A stretch of 64,000 nt of DNA, from assembly GCA_047601665.1 (NCBI GenBank), contig JASGIT010000001.1, positions 2,170,001-2,234,000 of the forward strand, in the 5' to 3' direction. Source of the DNA: JASGIT01 sp047601665 (lineage in GTDB: Bacteria > Pseudomonadota > Gammaproteobacteria > Burkholderiales > Burkholderiaceae_C). The notes under the pieces are model-generated. The model was not told the origin of the DNA and ran no database searches. It worked only from the letters and a program-made list of their open reading frames with translations. This document shows, piece after piece, positions 15,634 through 24,452 of the stretch (position 1 is the stretch's first letter; the number at the start of each line of letters is the position of its first letter). Both the position numbers and the translations under genes were made by a program.

Positions 15634-17016
15634 ATGGCCTCCGCACTCACCGAAAAACTCTCGCGCCTCGTCAAGGAGATGCGTGGCCAGGCCCGCATCA
15701 CCGAATCCAACGTGCAGGACATGCTGCGCGAGGTGCGCATGGCCCTGCTCGAAGCCGACGTGGCCCTGCCCGTGGTGCGCGATTTCATCGCGCGCGTGAA
15801 GGACAAGGCGCTGGGCCAGGAGGTGCTGGGCTCGCTGAAACCCGGGCAGACGCTGGTCTCCATCGTCAACCGCGAACTGGCCGCCACCATGGGCGAGGGC
15901 GTGGCCGACCTCAACCTGGCCGCCCAGCCGCCCGCCGTCATCCTGATGGCCGGCCTGCAGGGCGCGGGCAAGACCACCACCACGGCCAAGCTGGCCAAGC
16001 ACCTGATCGAGAAGCGCAAGAAGAAGGTGCTCACCGTGTCGGGCGACGTGTACCGGCCCGCCGCCATCGAGCAGTTGAAAACCGTCAGCAAGCAGGCAGG
16101 CGCCGAATGGTTCCCGAGCACGCCCGACCAGAAGCCGCGCGACATCGCCCTGGCCGCGCTGGACTACGCCCGCAAGCACTACTTCGACGTGCTGCTCGTC
16201 GATACGGCGGGCCGCCTGGCCATCGACGAAGTGCTGATGCAGGAAATCAAGGACCTGCACGCCGTGCTGAACCCGGTCGAAACCCTGTTCGTCGTGGACG
16301 CCATGCAGGGCCAGGACGCGGTGAACACCGCCAAGGCCTTCAAGGAGGCGCTGCCGCTCACCGGCATCGTGCTCACCAAGCTGGACGGCGACTCGCGCGG
16401 CGGCGCGGCGCTGTCGGTGCGCAGCGTGACGGGCGCGCCGATCAAGTTCGCGGGCGTGTCGGAAAAGATCGACGGTCTGGAAGTCTTCGACGCCGAGCGC
16501 CACGCGGGCCGCATCCTGGGCATGGGCGACATCGTGGCGCTGGTGGAGCAGGTGACCCAGGGCGTGGACCTGGAGGCCGCGCAGAAGCTGGCCGCCAAGG
16601 TCAAGAGCGGCGACGGCTTCGACCTCAACGACTTCCTCGCGCAGATCCAGCAGATGAAGCAGATGGGCGGCCTCTCGACCCTGATGGACAAGCTGCCCGC
16701 GCAACTGACCGCCAAGGCGGGCGCGGTGGACATGGACAAGGCCGAGCGCGACATCCGCCGCAAGGAAGGCATCATCTGCAGCATGACCGCGCTGGAGCGC
16801 CGCAAGCCCGAGCTCATCAAGGCCACGCGCAAGAAGCGCATCGCCGTGGGCGCGGGCGTGCAGGTGCAGGAGGTGAACCGCCTGCTCAACGAGTTCGACC
16901 AGATGCAGACCATGATGAAGAAGATGAAGGGCGGCGGCCTCATGAAAATGATGAAGAAGATGGGCGGCATGAAGGGGCTGGGCGGCATGGGTGGAATGCC
17001 CAAGCTGCCTTTTTGA
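15634..17016 (+). CDS. ffh: Signal recognition particle protein Ffh
   Basis: GTPase that binds 4.5S RNA and nascent signal sequences and delivers ribosomes to FtsY. The 460-residue protein has an N domain, a G domain with GLQGAGKTTTTAKLA from about residue 107, the DTAGR and TKLDGDSRGG motifs, and a methionine-rich M domain at the C-terminus (KMKGGGLMKMMKKMGG). Length is normal. Confidence 0.98.
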   Translation: MASALTEKLSRLVKEMRGQARITESNVQDMLREVRMALLEADVALPVVRDFIARVKDKALGQEVLGSLKPGQTLVSIVNRELAATMGEGVADLNLAAQPPAVILMAGLQGAGKTTTTAKLAKHLIEKRKKKVLTVSGDVYRPAAIEQLKTVSKQAGAEWFPSTPDQKPRDIALAALDYARKHYFDVLLVDTAGRLAIDEVLMQEIKDLHAVLNPVETLFVVDAMQGQDAVNTAKAFKEALPLTGIVLTKLDGDSRGGAALSVRSVTGAPIKFAGVSEKIDGLEVFDAERHAGRILGMGDIVALVEQVTQGVDLEAAQKLAAKVKSGDGFDLNDFLAQIQQMKQMGGLSTLMDKLPAQLTAKAGAVDMDKAERDIRRKEGIICSMTALERRKPELIKATRKKRIAVGAGVQVQEVNRLLNEFDQMQTMMKKMKGGGLMKMMKKMGGMKGLGGMGGMPKLPF

Positions 17017-17024
17017 GTGTTTTA

Positions 17025-17066
17025 GGCCTCCAGCCCAATAGAGACGAGCGCAAGCAGCTATGAAAA
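17025..17066. repeat. Palindromic repeat copy 1 (AGCAGCTAT subtype)
   Basis: GGCCTCCAGCCC...GCGCAAGCAGCTATGAAAA, a diverged member of the short intergenic repeat family described in the findings. It fills the gap between ffh and the next gene and contains that gene's ATG. Confidence 0.6.
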
Positions 17067-18337
17067 TGGAAGCAGACTGGCTGCTAGACGCCTCGTACAA
17101 AGGCTTTCCGCCCGCCGCTGAACCCTGCCGCGCCAGCGCCATTGCCGAGCGCGGCTGGAACGTGCTGGCGGGCGACCTGCCCTTGCCCCTGGCCGTGCTG
17201 CGCCGTTCGGCCCTGGCGCACAACCTGGCCTGGATGCAGGCCTACGCCCGGCGCAAAGGCGTACTGCTCGCGCCCCACGGCAAGACCACCATGTCGCCCG
17301 AACTGTTCGCACGGCAGTTGGCTGCGGGCGCCTGGGGGCTGACCTTCGCCACCGCGTTCCAGGCCGGCGTGGGCGTGGCGGCGGGCGCGCGGCGCATCGT
17401 CATCGCCAACCAGGTGGCGCAGGACGCGGACCTGGACGCGCTCGCGGCGCTGCGCGCACGGCATGGCGACCTGCGCCTGTGGTTCCTGGTCGATTCGCGC
17501 GCGCAATTGGCGTTGATCGAGGACTGGTTCGAGCGCCGGGGCGGCGCGCTGCCGTTCGACGTGCTGCTCGAAATCGGCATCCCCGGCCAGCGCACCGGCT
17601 GCCGCACGGCGGAGCAGGCCGTGGACCTGGCCCAGGCCCTTGCCGCATCGCCCGCCGTGCGGCTCGGCGGCATCGAATGCTACGAAGGCAACGCCGCGCG
17701 CTGCGACAACGAACACGACGTGCGCGAGGTCACGGCCCTGGTGCGCCGTGTGCGCGAAGTGGCGCAGGCGTGCGATGCGCAGGGCCTGTGGGGCGACGAC
17801 ACCATCCTGCTCACCGCGGGCGGCTCGGCGGTGTTCGACCTCGTCGTGCCGCTGCTGCAGACGCAGAACCTGTCGCGCCCCGTGCAAGGCGTGCTGCGCT
17901 CGGGCTGCTACGCCACGCACGACCACGGCAACTACCAGCGCTACCTGCACCTGGTGGAGCAGCGCGAAGGCCTGCCCGATTCACTGCGGCCTGCCTTAAC
18001 CGTGTGGGCGGCAGTGCAGTCCGTGCCCGAGCCGGGCCTGGCGCTGCTGACCTGCGGGCGGCGCGACATTTCCTACGATATCGAGATGCCCATCCCCGTC
18101 GCCCTGGCGCGGCGCGGCGAACGCGGCGCGGTGGCCGCGCCCGCAGGCTGGCACATCAGCGCGCTCAACGACCAGCACGCCTACCTGCGCTTCGACGCGC
18201 AGGGCGTGTTGCCGCAGGTGGGCGACCGCGTGGAGCTAGGCATTTCGCACCCTTGCACCACGTTCGACAAATGGCGCTGGATGCCGGTGGTGGAGGACGA
18301 TGGCGCGGTGACGGGCGCCATCCGCACCTGGTTCTGA
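17060..18337 (+). CDS. D-serine dehydratase-like PLP enzyme (DSD1/alanine racemase fold)
   Basis: Fold-type III PLP enzyme of the D-threonine aldolase / eukaryotic-type D-serine dehydratase family; it probably deaminates or cleaves a D-amino acid. In the 425-residue protein the PLP lysine is K75 (APHGKTTMSPELF). The C-terminal metal site of DSD1 enzymes is present as H397 and C399 (ISHPCTTF). The start codon lies inside a palindromic repeat and has no clear Shine-Dalgarno site; ATG 17066 is an alternative. Substrate choice cannot be fixed from sequence. Confidence 0.8.
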   Translation: MKMEADWLLDASYKGFPPAAEPCRASAIAERGWNVLAGDLPLPLAVLRRSALAHNLAWMQAYARRKGVLLAPHGKTTMSPELFARQLAAGAWGLTFATAFQAGVGVAAGARRIVIANQVAQDADLDALAALRARHGDLRLWFLVDSRAQLALIEDWFERRGGALPFDVLLEIGIPGQRTGCRTAEQAVDLAQALAASPAVRLGGIECYEGNAARCDNEHDVREVTALVRRVREVAQACDAQGLWGDDTILLTAGGSAVFDLVVPLLQTQNLSRPVQGVLRSGCYATHDHGNYQRYLHLVEQREGLPDSLRPALTVWAAVQSVPEPGLALLTCGRRDISYDIEMPIPVALARRGERGAVAAPAGWHISALNDQHAYLRFDAQGVLPQVGDRVELGISHPCTTFDKWRWMPVVEDDGAVTGAIRTWF

Positions 18338-18340
18338 GCC

Positions 18341-18383
18341 AAATAAGCCGTCAGCGCTGATGGGACAAGCGCTGGCAGCTCCT
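18341..18383. repeat. Palindromic repeat copy 2, probable bidirectional terminator
   Basis: A 9-bp stem GTCAGCGCT (18350-18358) / AGCGCTGGC (18368-18376) with a 9-nt loop, followed by CTCCTTTTTT on the plus strand. It lies in the 50-bp gap between two convergent genes, so termination of the upstream plus-strand gene is likely. Confidence 0.7.
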
Positions 18384-18387
18384 TTTT

Positions 18388-19743
18388 TCAGAGCGTCACC
18401 ACCTCGCCCCGCAGCGTATACGCCTTGGCCTCGGTGATCCTCACATCCACCATTTGCCCGATCAGCCGCTCGGGCGCGGCGAAGTTGACCACGCGGTTGC
18501 ATTCGGTGCGGCCCATGAGTTCGCTGCCGTCGCGCTTGGAGCGGCCTTCGACCAGCAGGCGCTGCACCGTGCCCACGCGCTCCTCGCTGATCTCGCGGAT
18601 GTTGCGGTTGATGACGGCCTGCAGCTCCTGCAGGCGGCGCAGCTTCACGTCGTGCGGCGTGTCGTCGGGCAGGTTGGCGGCGGGCGTGCCGGGGCGCGGG
18701 CTGAAGATGAAGCTGAAGCTGTTGTCGAAGCGCACATCGTGGATGAGCTTCATCATCTTCTGGAAGTCTTCCTCCGTCTCGCCGGGAAAGCCCACGATGA
18801 AGTCGCTGCTCATCGCTAGGTCAGGCCGGATGGCGCGCAGCTTGCGGATGGTGCTCTTGTATTCCATCGCCGTGTAGCCGCGCTTCATCGCCATCAGGAT
18901 GCGGTCGCTGCCGTGCTGCACGGGCAGGTGCAGGTGGCTGACCAGCTTCGGCAGCTTGGCGTAGGCCTCGATCAGCCGGGGCGTGAATTCGTTGGGGTGG
19001 CTGGTGGTGTAGCGGATGCGCTCGATGCCCGGAATCTCGGCCACGTATTCGAGCAGCAGCGCGAAGTCGGCCTTTTCGCTGGTGTCGCCCATCTGGCCCA
19101 GGTAGGCGTTCACGTTCTGGCCCAGCAGCGTGACTTCCTTCACGCCCTGGTCGGCCAGGCCCGCGATCTCGACCAGCACGTCCTCGAACGGGCGGCTCAC
19201 TTCCTCGCCGCGCGTGTAGGGCACCACGCAGTAGCTGCAGTACTTGGAGCAGCCTTCCATGATCGAGACAAAAGCGCTCGCACCCTCGACGCGCGCGGGC
19301 GGCAGGTGGTCGAACTTCTCGATCTCGGGGAAGGAGATGTCCACCTGCGGCCTGTCCTTGGCGGCGCGGGCGTTCAGCAATTCGGGCAGGCGGTGCAGCG
19401 TCTGCGGGCCGAAGACCACGTCCACGTAGGGCGCGCGCTTGATGATTTCCTCGCCCTCCTGGCTGGCCACGCAGCCGCCCACGCCGATCAGCACGCCGCG
19501 CTCCTTCAGGTGCTTGACGCGGCCCAGGTCGCTGAACACTTTCTCCTGCGCCTTCTCGCGCACCGAGCAGGTGTTGAACAGGATGAGGTCTGCCGCCTCG
19601 GGGTCGTCGGTGGGCTCGTAGCCTTGGGCGGCGCCCAGTACGTCGGCCATCTTGTCCGAGTCGTACTCGTTCATCTGGCAGCCGAAGGTTTTGATGTAGA
19701 CCTTTTTGGTCTGGGCGGGGGTACAGCGGTTCATGGTGTTCAT
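18388..19743 (-). CDS. miaB: tRNA-2-methylthio-N6-dimethylallyladenosine synthase
   Basis: Radical-SAM enzyme that adds the methylthio group to i6A37 in tRNAs reading UNN codons. The 451-residue protein has three N-terminal cysteines for one iron-sulfur cluster (FGCQMN, NTCSVR, GCVAS), the radical-SAM motif C-x3-C-x2-C in EGCSKYCSYCVVPYTRG, and a C-terminal TRAM domain (RLLVEGRSKRDGSELMGRT). ATG 19734 is an alternative start. Confidence 0.97.
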   Translation of the reverse strand: MNTMNRCTPAQTKKVYIKTFGCQMNEYDSDKMADVLGAAQGYEPTDDPEAADLILFNTCSVREKAQEKVFSDLGRVKHLKERGVLIGVGGCVASQEGEEIIKRAPYVDVVFGPQTLHRLPELLNARAAKDRPQVDISFPEIEKFDHLPPARVEGASAFVSIMEGCSKYCSYCVVPYTRGEEVSRPFEDVLVEIAGLADQGVKEVTLLGQNVNAYLGQMGDTSEKADFALLLEYVAEIPGIERIRYTTSHPNEFTPRLIEAYAKLPKLVSHLHLPVQHGSDRILMAMKRGYTAMEYKSTIRKLRAIRPDLAMSSDFIVGFPGETEEDFQKMMKLIHDVRFDNSFSFIFSPRPGTPAANLPDDTPHDVKLRRLQELQAVINRNIREISEERVGTVQRLLVEGRSKRDGSELMGRTECNRVVNFAAPERLIGQMVDVRITEAKAYTLRGEVVTL

Positions 19744-19763
19744 CCAGGGGCTGCGGAAAAGAA

Positions 19764-19789
19764 AAAGGCCAACTGAGCAGTTGGCCTTT
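19764..19789 (-). terminator. Terminator of tRNA-Met
   Basis: A perfect 11-bp stem AAAGGCCAACT / AGTTGGCCTTT with a 4-nt loop. It lies 6 bp downstream of the tRNA 3' end on the minus strand, and its T-tract continues as TTTTTC. Confidence 0.85.
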
Positions 19790-19795
19790 GAGATT

Positions 19796-19872
19796 TGGTG
19801 GTCGTAGGTGGACTTGAACCACCGACATCAGCATTATGAATGCTGCGCTCTAACCAACTGAGCTATACGACC
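19796..19872 (-). tRNA. tRNA-Met (CAT)
   Basis: 77 nt including an encoded CCA. Acceptor GGTCGTA / TACGACC, D-arm GCTC...GAGC, anticodon stem CAGCA / TGCTG with loop TTCATAA (anticodon CAT), and T-arm GGTGG TTCAAGT CCACC. A G1-C72 pair argues against initiator tRNA. Elongator Met is most likely; a lysidine-modified tRNA-Ile with the same anticodon cannot be strictly excluded. Confidence 0.95.
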
Positions 19873-19896
19873 GAAGACCAAAATTATATGCCAGTT

Positions 19897-20676
19897 TTAT
19901 TTGTGTGTGAAGTTGGCGGCCCGCTTGTTGACGAAGGCGTCCATGCCTTCCTTCTGGTCTTGCGTGGCGAACAGGCCGTGGAACAGGCGGCGCTCGAACA
20001 TCACGCCGTCGCTCAGACCGCTTTCGAACGCGCGGTTCACCGATTCCTTGGCGGCCATCACGGCGATCTGCGAGAAGCCGCTGATGGTGAGCGCGGCGGC
20101 CAGGGTTTCGTCCATGAGCTTGTCCTGCGGCACCACGCGGCTGACGAGGCCGGCGCGCTCGGCTTCCGCTGCGTCCATCATGCGGGCGGTAAGGGCCATG
20201 TCCATCGCCTTGGCCTTGCCCACGGCGCGCGGCAGGCGCTGCGTGCCGCCCGCGCCGGGGATGACGCCGAGCTTGATCTCGGGCTGGCCGAATTTCGCGT
20301 TGTCGGCGGCGATGATGAAGTCACACATCATCGCCAGTTCGCAGCCGCCGCCGAGGGCGAAGCCGCTCACCGCCGCGATCACGGGTTTGCGGATGGTGCG
20401 GATGGTTTCCCAGTTGCGCGTGATGTAGTCGCCCTTGTAGACGTCGGCGAAGCTGTAGCGGGCCATGGCGCCGATGTCCGCGCCCGCGGCGAAGGCTTTT
20501 TCGCTGCCGGTGAGGACGATGCAGCCGATGGCTTCGTCGGCGTCGAAGGCCTTGAGCGCGGCGCCCAGTTCGTCCATGAGCTGGTCGTTCAGCGCGTTGA
20601 GTTGCTTGGGACGGTTGAGCGTGATGACGCCGACTTTGCCGGCCTCGGTGCGCACCTGGATGGTTTCGTAGCTCAT
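19897..20676 (-). CDS. Enoyl-CoA hydratase/isomerase family protein
   Basis: Crotonase-fold enzyme that hydrates trans-2-enoyl-CoA in beta-oxidation. The 259-residue protein has the oxyanion-hole segments KAFAAGADIGAM and SGFALGGGCELAMMCD, and the catalytic glutamates in FGQPEIKLGVIPGAGGTQRL, so it should be active. The start codon overlaps the M61 peptidase stop in an ATGA, so the two are cotranslated. Confidence 0.93.
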   Translation of the reverse strand: MSYETIQVRTEAGKVGVITLNRPKQLNALNDQLMDELGAALKAFDADEAIGCIVLTGSEKAFAAGADIGAMARYSFADVYKGDYITRNWETIRTIRKPVIAAVSGFALGGGCELAMMCDFIIAADNAKFGQPEIKLGVIPGAGGTQRLPRAVGKAKAMDMALTARMMDAAEAERAGLVSRVVPQDKLMDETLAAALTISGFSQIAVMAAKESVNRAFESGLSDGVMFERRLFHGLFATQDQKEGMDAFVNKRAANFTHK

Positions 20677-22424
20677 GGGTTGTCTCCGGTGAAAAGCCAG
20701 CGGGCGGCCAGGGCGGCGTCGGCCACGCCGAGGGCGATGGTGTCCGCCGTGGCGGTTGCGGGGTGCAGGGCGAGCGGCAGGCGCAGCAGCCGCTTGTCGC
20801 GCGCGACCAGGGCCGTCACGGTGGGTTCGTCGCCCGCGTAGAGCGCGAGGTCGTCGAGTTTGCCGATGCGCCAATCCTCAACGCCCAGCCATTCGTCGCC
20901 CGCCATGAAGCCCGCGCGTTCGGCCGCGCCGCCGCGCAGCACGGTCTTGACCTGGATGTTGGCGCCTTCCTGCACGCGCAGGCCCAGGCGCTGGGCGGGC
21001 TGGGGCGGCTCGGCCTTCAGTGCAATGCCCTGGGCGGCGAGCAGGTCTGCCAGCGGCAGCTCGGCGGTGCCGTGCACCCATTGGGCGATCTCGCCTGCCC
21101 AGTCGCGGCCCGTGAGGCGGTGCAGCACGGCGAGCAGGTCGGACTCGGCCATGGGCCCGCCCGCGCAGCGCTGCCACAGGGCGCGCATCGCGTCGTCCAG
21201 CGTGGCGCCTTCGCGGCGCAGGGCCAGGTCCAGGCACAGCGCCACCAGCGCGCCCTTGGTGTAGTAGCTGACGGTGGCGTTGGGCGTGTTCTCGTCCTGG
21301 CGGTAGTACTTGACCCAGGCGTCGAAGCTGGCCTGGGCCACGCTCTGCACGTGGCGGCCCGGGGTTTGCAGCACCTGGTTGGCGGTCTTGGCCAGCAGCT
21401 TGAGGTAGGCCGCGTCGTCCAGCAGGCCCGCGCGGCGCAGCAGCAGGTCGTCGTAGTAGCTGGTGAAGCCTTCGAAGAACCACAGCAGTTCGGTGTAGTT
21501 CTCGCGGCCGTAGTCGTAGCGCGTGAACTCGGCGGGGCGCAGGCGCTTGACGTTCCAGGTGTGGAAGTATTCGTGGCTGATGAGGCCGAGCAGGGTGGTG
21601 TAGCCGTCGTTGGATTTCGCCACGTCCCGGCGCGGCAGATCGCGGCGGCCGCAGATCAGCGCGGTGCTGTTGCGGTGCTCCAGCCCGCCAAAGCCCTCGT
21701 CCACCACGTTGAGCAGGAAGGTGTAGTTGGTGAAGGGCGGGGCCTCGCCGCCAGGGTGCCAGAAGCGGATGGCCGTTTCGCAGATGCGGCGCGCATCGCG
21801 CAGCAGGCGCGCGTGGTCGAACGAGGGCGCGGCGCCGGCCACCACGAAGCGGTGCGGCACGCCGCAGGCGTCGAACGTGGCGCTCCAGAACGGGCCCATC
21901 TCCACCGGGCAGTCGGCCAGTTCGTCGTGGTCCGCCGCGCGGTAGGTGCCGAAGCCCCGGGCGTCGATGTTGGATGGAAAAAGGCCGATAGCGCAATACC
22001 AGTCAGCGCTGGCAGCTATGTTTTCAGGAGCGATGACGGTCAACTCGCAGGGCGCATCGGTCTGCCCCGCCACGCGCAGGCACAGGCTGGTGGCGTTGAA
22101 GAAGCCGCGTGCGGCATCCAGCCATGCGGTGCGCACGGAGTTGTCGTAGGCGCAGACTTCGTAGGTGAACTCCAGGGGGCTGTCGGCGTGGCAGTCCGCG
22201 CGCCAGTGGTCTTTGGAGCATTGCGTAATGGCCACCGGCGCGCCGTCCTGGCGCGCTTGCAGGTGGTGCAGGTTCTTCGCGAATTCACGCACCAGATAGC
22301 TGCCCGGAATCCACGCGGGCAGCGACACCTCCTGGCCCGCGGCGGGCCGCGCGACGGTGAGCGTGACGCGGAACAGGTGCGCGTGGAGGTCGGCGCACTC
22401 CACGCGGTAGTGGAGGGCGGCCAT
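20673..22424 (-). CDS. M61 glycyl aminopeptidase-like metallopeptidase with PDZ domain
   Basis: 583 residues. A beta-rich N-terminal domain is followed by the zinc site HEYFHTWNVKRLRP (H284, E285, H288), and a PDZ domain at the C-terminus (GLRVQEGANIQVKTVLRGGAA...GFMAGDEWLG). M61 enzymes remove N-terminal Gly/Ala. No signal peptide is obvious. Residues about 133-149 are encoded by a copy of the palindromic repeat family, read in frame without disrupting the gene. The start overlaps the dsbC stop by one base. Confidence 0.9.
   Translation of the reverse strand: MAALHYRVECADLHAHLFRVTLTVARPAAGQEVSLPAWIPGSYLVREFAKNLHHLQARQDGAPVAITQCSKDHWRADCHADSPLEFTYEVCAYDNSVRTAWLDAARGFFNATSLCLRVAGQTDAPCELTVIAPENIAASADWYCAIGLFPSNIDARGFGTYRAADHDELADCPVEMGPFWSATFDACGVPHRFVVAGAAPSFDHARLLRDARRICETAIRFWHPGGEAPPFTNYTFLLNVVDEGFGGLEHRNSTALICGRRDLPRRDVAKSNDGYTTLLGLISHEYFHTWNVKRLRPAEFTRYDYGRENYTELLWFFEGFTSYYDDLLLRRAGLLDDAAYLKLLAKTANQVLQTPGRHVQSVAQASFDAWVKYYRQDENTPNATVSYYTKGALVALCLDLALRREGATLDDAMRALWQRCAGGPMAESDLLAVLHRLTGRDWAGEIAQWVHGTAELPLADLLAAQGIALKAEPPQPAQRLGLRVQEGANIQVKTVLRGGAAERAGFMAGDEWLGVEDWRIGKLDDLALYAGDEPTVTALVARDKRLLRLPLALHPATATADTIALGVADAALAARWLFTGDNP
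21978..22026. repeat. Palindromic repeat copy 3, inside the M61 peptidase gene
   Basis: GGCCGATAGCGC...CAGCGCTGGCAGCTATG plus flanking A- and T-rich ends matches the intergenic repeat family. It is the only copy wholly inside a coding sequence and keeps the peptidase frame open (segment reading AASADWYCAIGLF). Confidence 0.65.
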
Positions 22425-23149
22425 TACCGGGCGGCGGAGCCCGCGTCGGCCAGGCGCTTTTCCACTTCCTGAGCGGGAATCGCGCCGGGCACGCGCGAGC
22501 CGTCGGTGAAGACCAGCGTGGGCGTGCCGGTGATCTTGTATTTGCGGCCCAGGGCCAGGTTGCGCTGCAGCGCGTCGGTGTCGCAGGTGGCGGGCGGGGT
22601 GGTCTTGTCGCGCACCATGTGGTCCTGCCAGGCGGCGGCGCGGTCCTTGGAGCACCAGATGTTGCGCGAGCGCTCGACCGAGTCGGGGCTCAGGATGGGG
22701 TACAGGAACAGGTACACCGTGACGTTGTTCACGTTCTGCATGTCGCGCTCGAAGCGCTTGCAGTAGCCGCAGTTCGGGTCTTCGAACACCGCGAGCTTGC
22801 GCGAGCCGTCGCCGCGCACGATGGGGAAGGCGTCCTTGAGCGGCAGGTCGCTGAAGTTGATGGCCGTCAGCTTGTTGATGCGGTCTTCCGTCAGGTTGCG
22901 GCGGGCCTTGGTGTCGATCAATTCGCCCTGGATCAGGTAGTTGCCCTTGGCGTCGGTGTAGAACACGTCGGTGCCGATGCGCACTTCGTACAGGCCCTGC
23001 ATGGGCGTGGGGCGCACCTCGTCGATCTTGGAAAACTGCGGAATGCTGTCGGCCAGGGCCTTGCGGATGGCGGCCTCCTGCGCGGTGGCGTTGAGGGCGA
23101 GCAGGGCCAGCGCGGCGCCGGCGAGCAGGGTGGTGAGGGGTTTCTTCAT
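22424..23149 (-). CDS. dsbC: Thiol:disulfide interchange protein, DsbC type
   Basis: Periplasmic disulfide isomerase. The 241-residue protein has a cleavable signal (MKKPLTTLLAGAALALLALNATAQ), a DsbC-like dimerisation domain (IDEVRPTPMQGLYEVRIG), and a thioredoxin domain with active site C127-GY-C130 and the cis-Pro TGTPTLVF loop. A second cysteine pair (WCSKD / ATCDT) matches the structural disulfide of DsbC. The open frame upstream is antisense to nothing useful and overlaps the hydroxylase gene, so ATG 23149 is used. Confidence 0.94.
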   Translation of the reverse strand: MKKPLTTLLAGAALALLALNATAQEAAIRKALADSIPQFSKIDEVRPTPMQGLYEVRIGTDVFYTDAKGNYLIQGELIDTKARRNLTEDRINKLTAINFSDLPLKDAFPIVRGDGSRKLAVFEDPNCGYCKRFERDMQNVNNVTVYLFLYPILSPDSVERSRNIWCSKDRAAAWQDHMVRDKTTPPATCDTDALQRNLALGRKYKITGTPTLVFTDGSRVPGAIPAQEVEKRLADAGSAAR

Positions 23150-23169
23150 GGTGTGCGTGACTTTCGGAT

Positions 23170-24288
23170 TCAGTGGGAGGTTCCCGTGCCCATGGCGCGC
23201 CGGGCCACCCAGTGCTTGAGGGCGCCGCTGCGCTCGAAGCCTTCGAGGCCCCAGTTGCGCAGCAGTTGCAGGGGCGGCTCGCGGCGCGTGAAGAGCTGCT
23301 GCAGGCCGTCCATGGCCAGGCCCAGCGGCAGCAGCGCGGCCTTGCGCTCGCGCTCGTAGCGGCGCAACGGGCGCAGGTCGGCCAGACGCCGCCAGGGCTC
23401 GCGTGCTTGCAACGCGCGGGCCAGGGCCTCGGCGTCGGCCAGGCCCAGGTTCAGGCCCTGGCCGGCCAGCGGGTGCACGGTGTGGGCGGCGTCGCCCGCC
23501 AGCACCCAGGCGCTGCCGGGCGCGGCCTGGCCGCACCAGCGCTGCGCCAGCGCCTGCTGCAGTGGCCAGGCGGCGCGTTCGCTCACCAGTTCCAGCGTGC
23601 CCAGCGCGCCCTGGCTGGCCTGCGCCACGGCCTGGGCGAATTCGGCGGGCGGCAGCGCGAGCAGCCCCGGCGCCTGCTCCTCGGGCACGGACCAGACGAG
23701 GGCGGCCTGTTGGCCGTCCAGCGGCAGCAAGGCCAGGATGCCGCCGTCCGCCAGGAACCACTGCCGCGCCACCTGCCCATGCGCGTGCTCGCAGGCCAGC
23801 CGCGCCGCGATGGCGTGCTGCGCGTAGGGCATGGCGCCGAACTCCACGCCGAATTCGGCGCGCGTGCGGCTCGCGCGGCCCTCGCAGACCACGGTGAGCG
23901 GGGCGGGGACGGGCGTGGGCACCTGTTCCACGTGCGGCTGGTAGCGCAGGGCCTCGGCCAGCCGGGCTTCGAGCGCGGGCACATCGACGATCCAGGCCAG
24001 GGCCGCCACGCCCTGTTCCGCCGCGTCGAAATGCAGCGTGCCGCCCTGGTCGGCCTGCACCTCCATGCGGGTGACGGGCGTGGCGTGCCCGTCGGGCCAG
24101 GCGCGCAGCGCGGCGAGCAGCGCGTGCGAGGCGGCGTTGAGCGCATAGGCCCGCACGTCGTCGGCCTGGGAGGGCCGGGGCGGCTCGGCCAGTGCCACGC
24201 GCAGGTTCTGCCGCGCCAGCAGCAGCGCCAGCACGCGGCCCACGATGCCCGCGCCGCGAATACAAACGTCAAAAGACTTGTCAGCCAT
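23170..24288 (-). CDS. UbiH/UbiF-family FAD-dependent hydroxylase
   Basis: Flavoprotein monooxygenase probably acting in ubiquinone ring hydroxylation. The 372-residue protein has the N-terminal dinucleotide fold (CIRGAGIVGRVLALLLA; the first Gly-x-Gly is slightly atypical) and the second FAD motif VLAGDAAHTVHPLAGQGLNLG. Which ring position it hydroxylates cannot be told. It lies 20 bp upstream of dsbC in the same direction. Confidence 0.88.
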   Translation of the reverse strand: MADKSFDVCIRGAGIVGRVLALLLARQNLRVALAEPPRPSQADDVRAYALNAASHALLAALRAWPDGHATPVTRMEVQADQGGTLHFDAAEQGVAALAWIVDVPALEARLAEALRYQPHVEQVPTPVPAPLTVVCEGRASRTRAEFGVEFGAMPYAQHAIAARLACEHAHGQVARQWFLADGGILALLPLDGQQAALVWSVPEEQAPGLLALPPAEFAQAVAQASQGALGTLELVSERAAWPLQQALAQRWCGQAAPGSAWVLAGDAAHTVHPLAGQGLNLGLADAEALARALQAREPWRRLADLRPLRRYERERKAALLPLGLAMDGLQQLFTRREPPLQLLRNWGLEGFERSGALKHWVARRAMGTGTSH

Positions 24289-24299
24289 CCGGGCATTGT

Positions 24300-24452
24300 A
24301 GGAAGATGAAAAACACCCCCCTATGTCGCTTCACTCCTTCCCCCAAGGGGGACGACGGCCTTTGCCGCGGGGCGGCCCTTGCTGGCCGTCCGCTGGCCTG
24401 GGCCGCGCCAGTTGCAGGCGCCGTGGGCTGCGCGCAGCGCAGAATTACGGCC
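24300..24452. other. GC-rich intergenic segment, possible dispersed repeat
   Basis: Between the divergent hydroxylase and MOSC genes. It contains a CCCCC-AA-GGGGG hairpin near 24342-24353 and a strongly GC-biased, non-coding tract. The pattern resembles repeat DNA found between genes in Comamonadaceae, but there is no second copy in this window. Confidence 0.35.

Noticed and set aside
14797..17223. A single 808-codon minus-strand frame joining the CcsA-like protein to sequence opposite ffh
   Set aside because: The N-terminal half is antisense to ffh and has the His/Leu/Gly-rich look of high-GC shadow frames; the real start is ATG 15600.
22424..24265. A 613-codon frame that would fuse the hydroxylase region to DsbC
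   Set aside because: The first part is out of frame with the hydroxylase and meaningless; DsbC starts with its own signal peptide at 23149.
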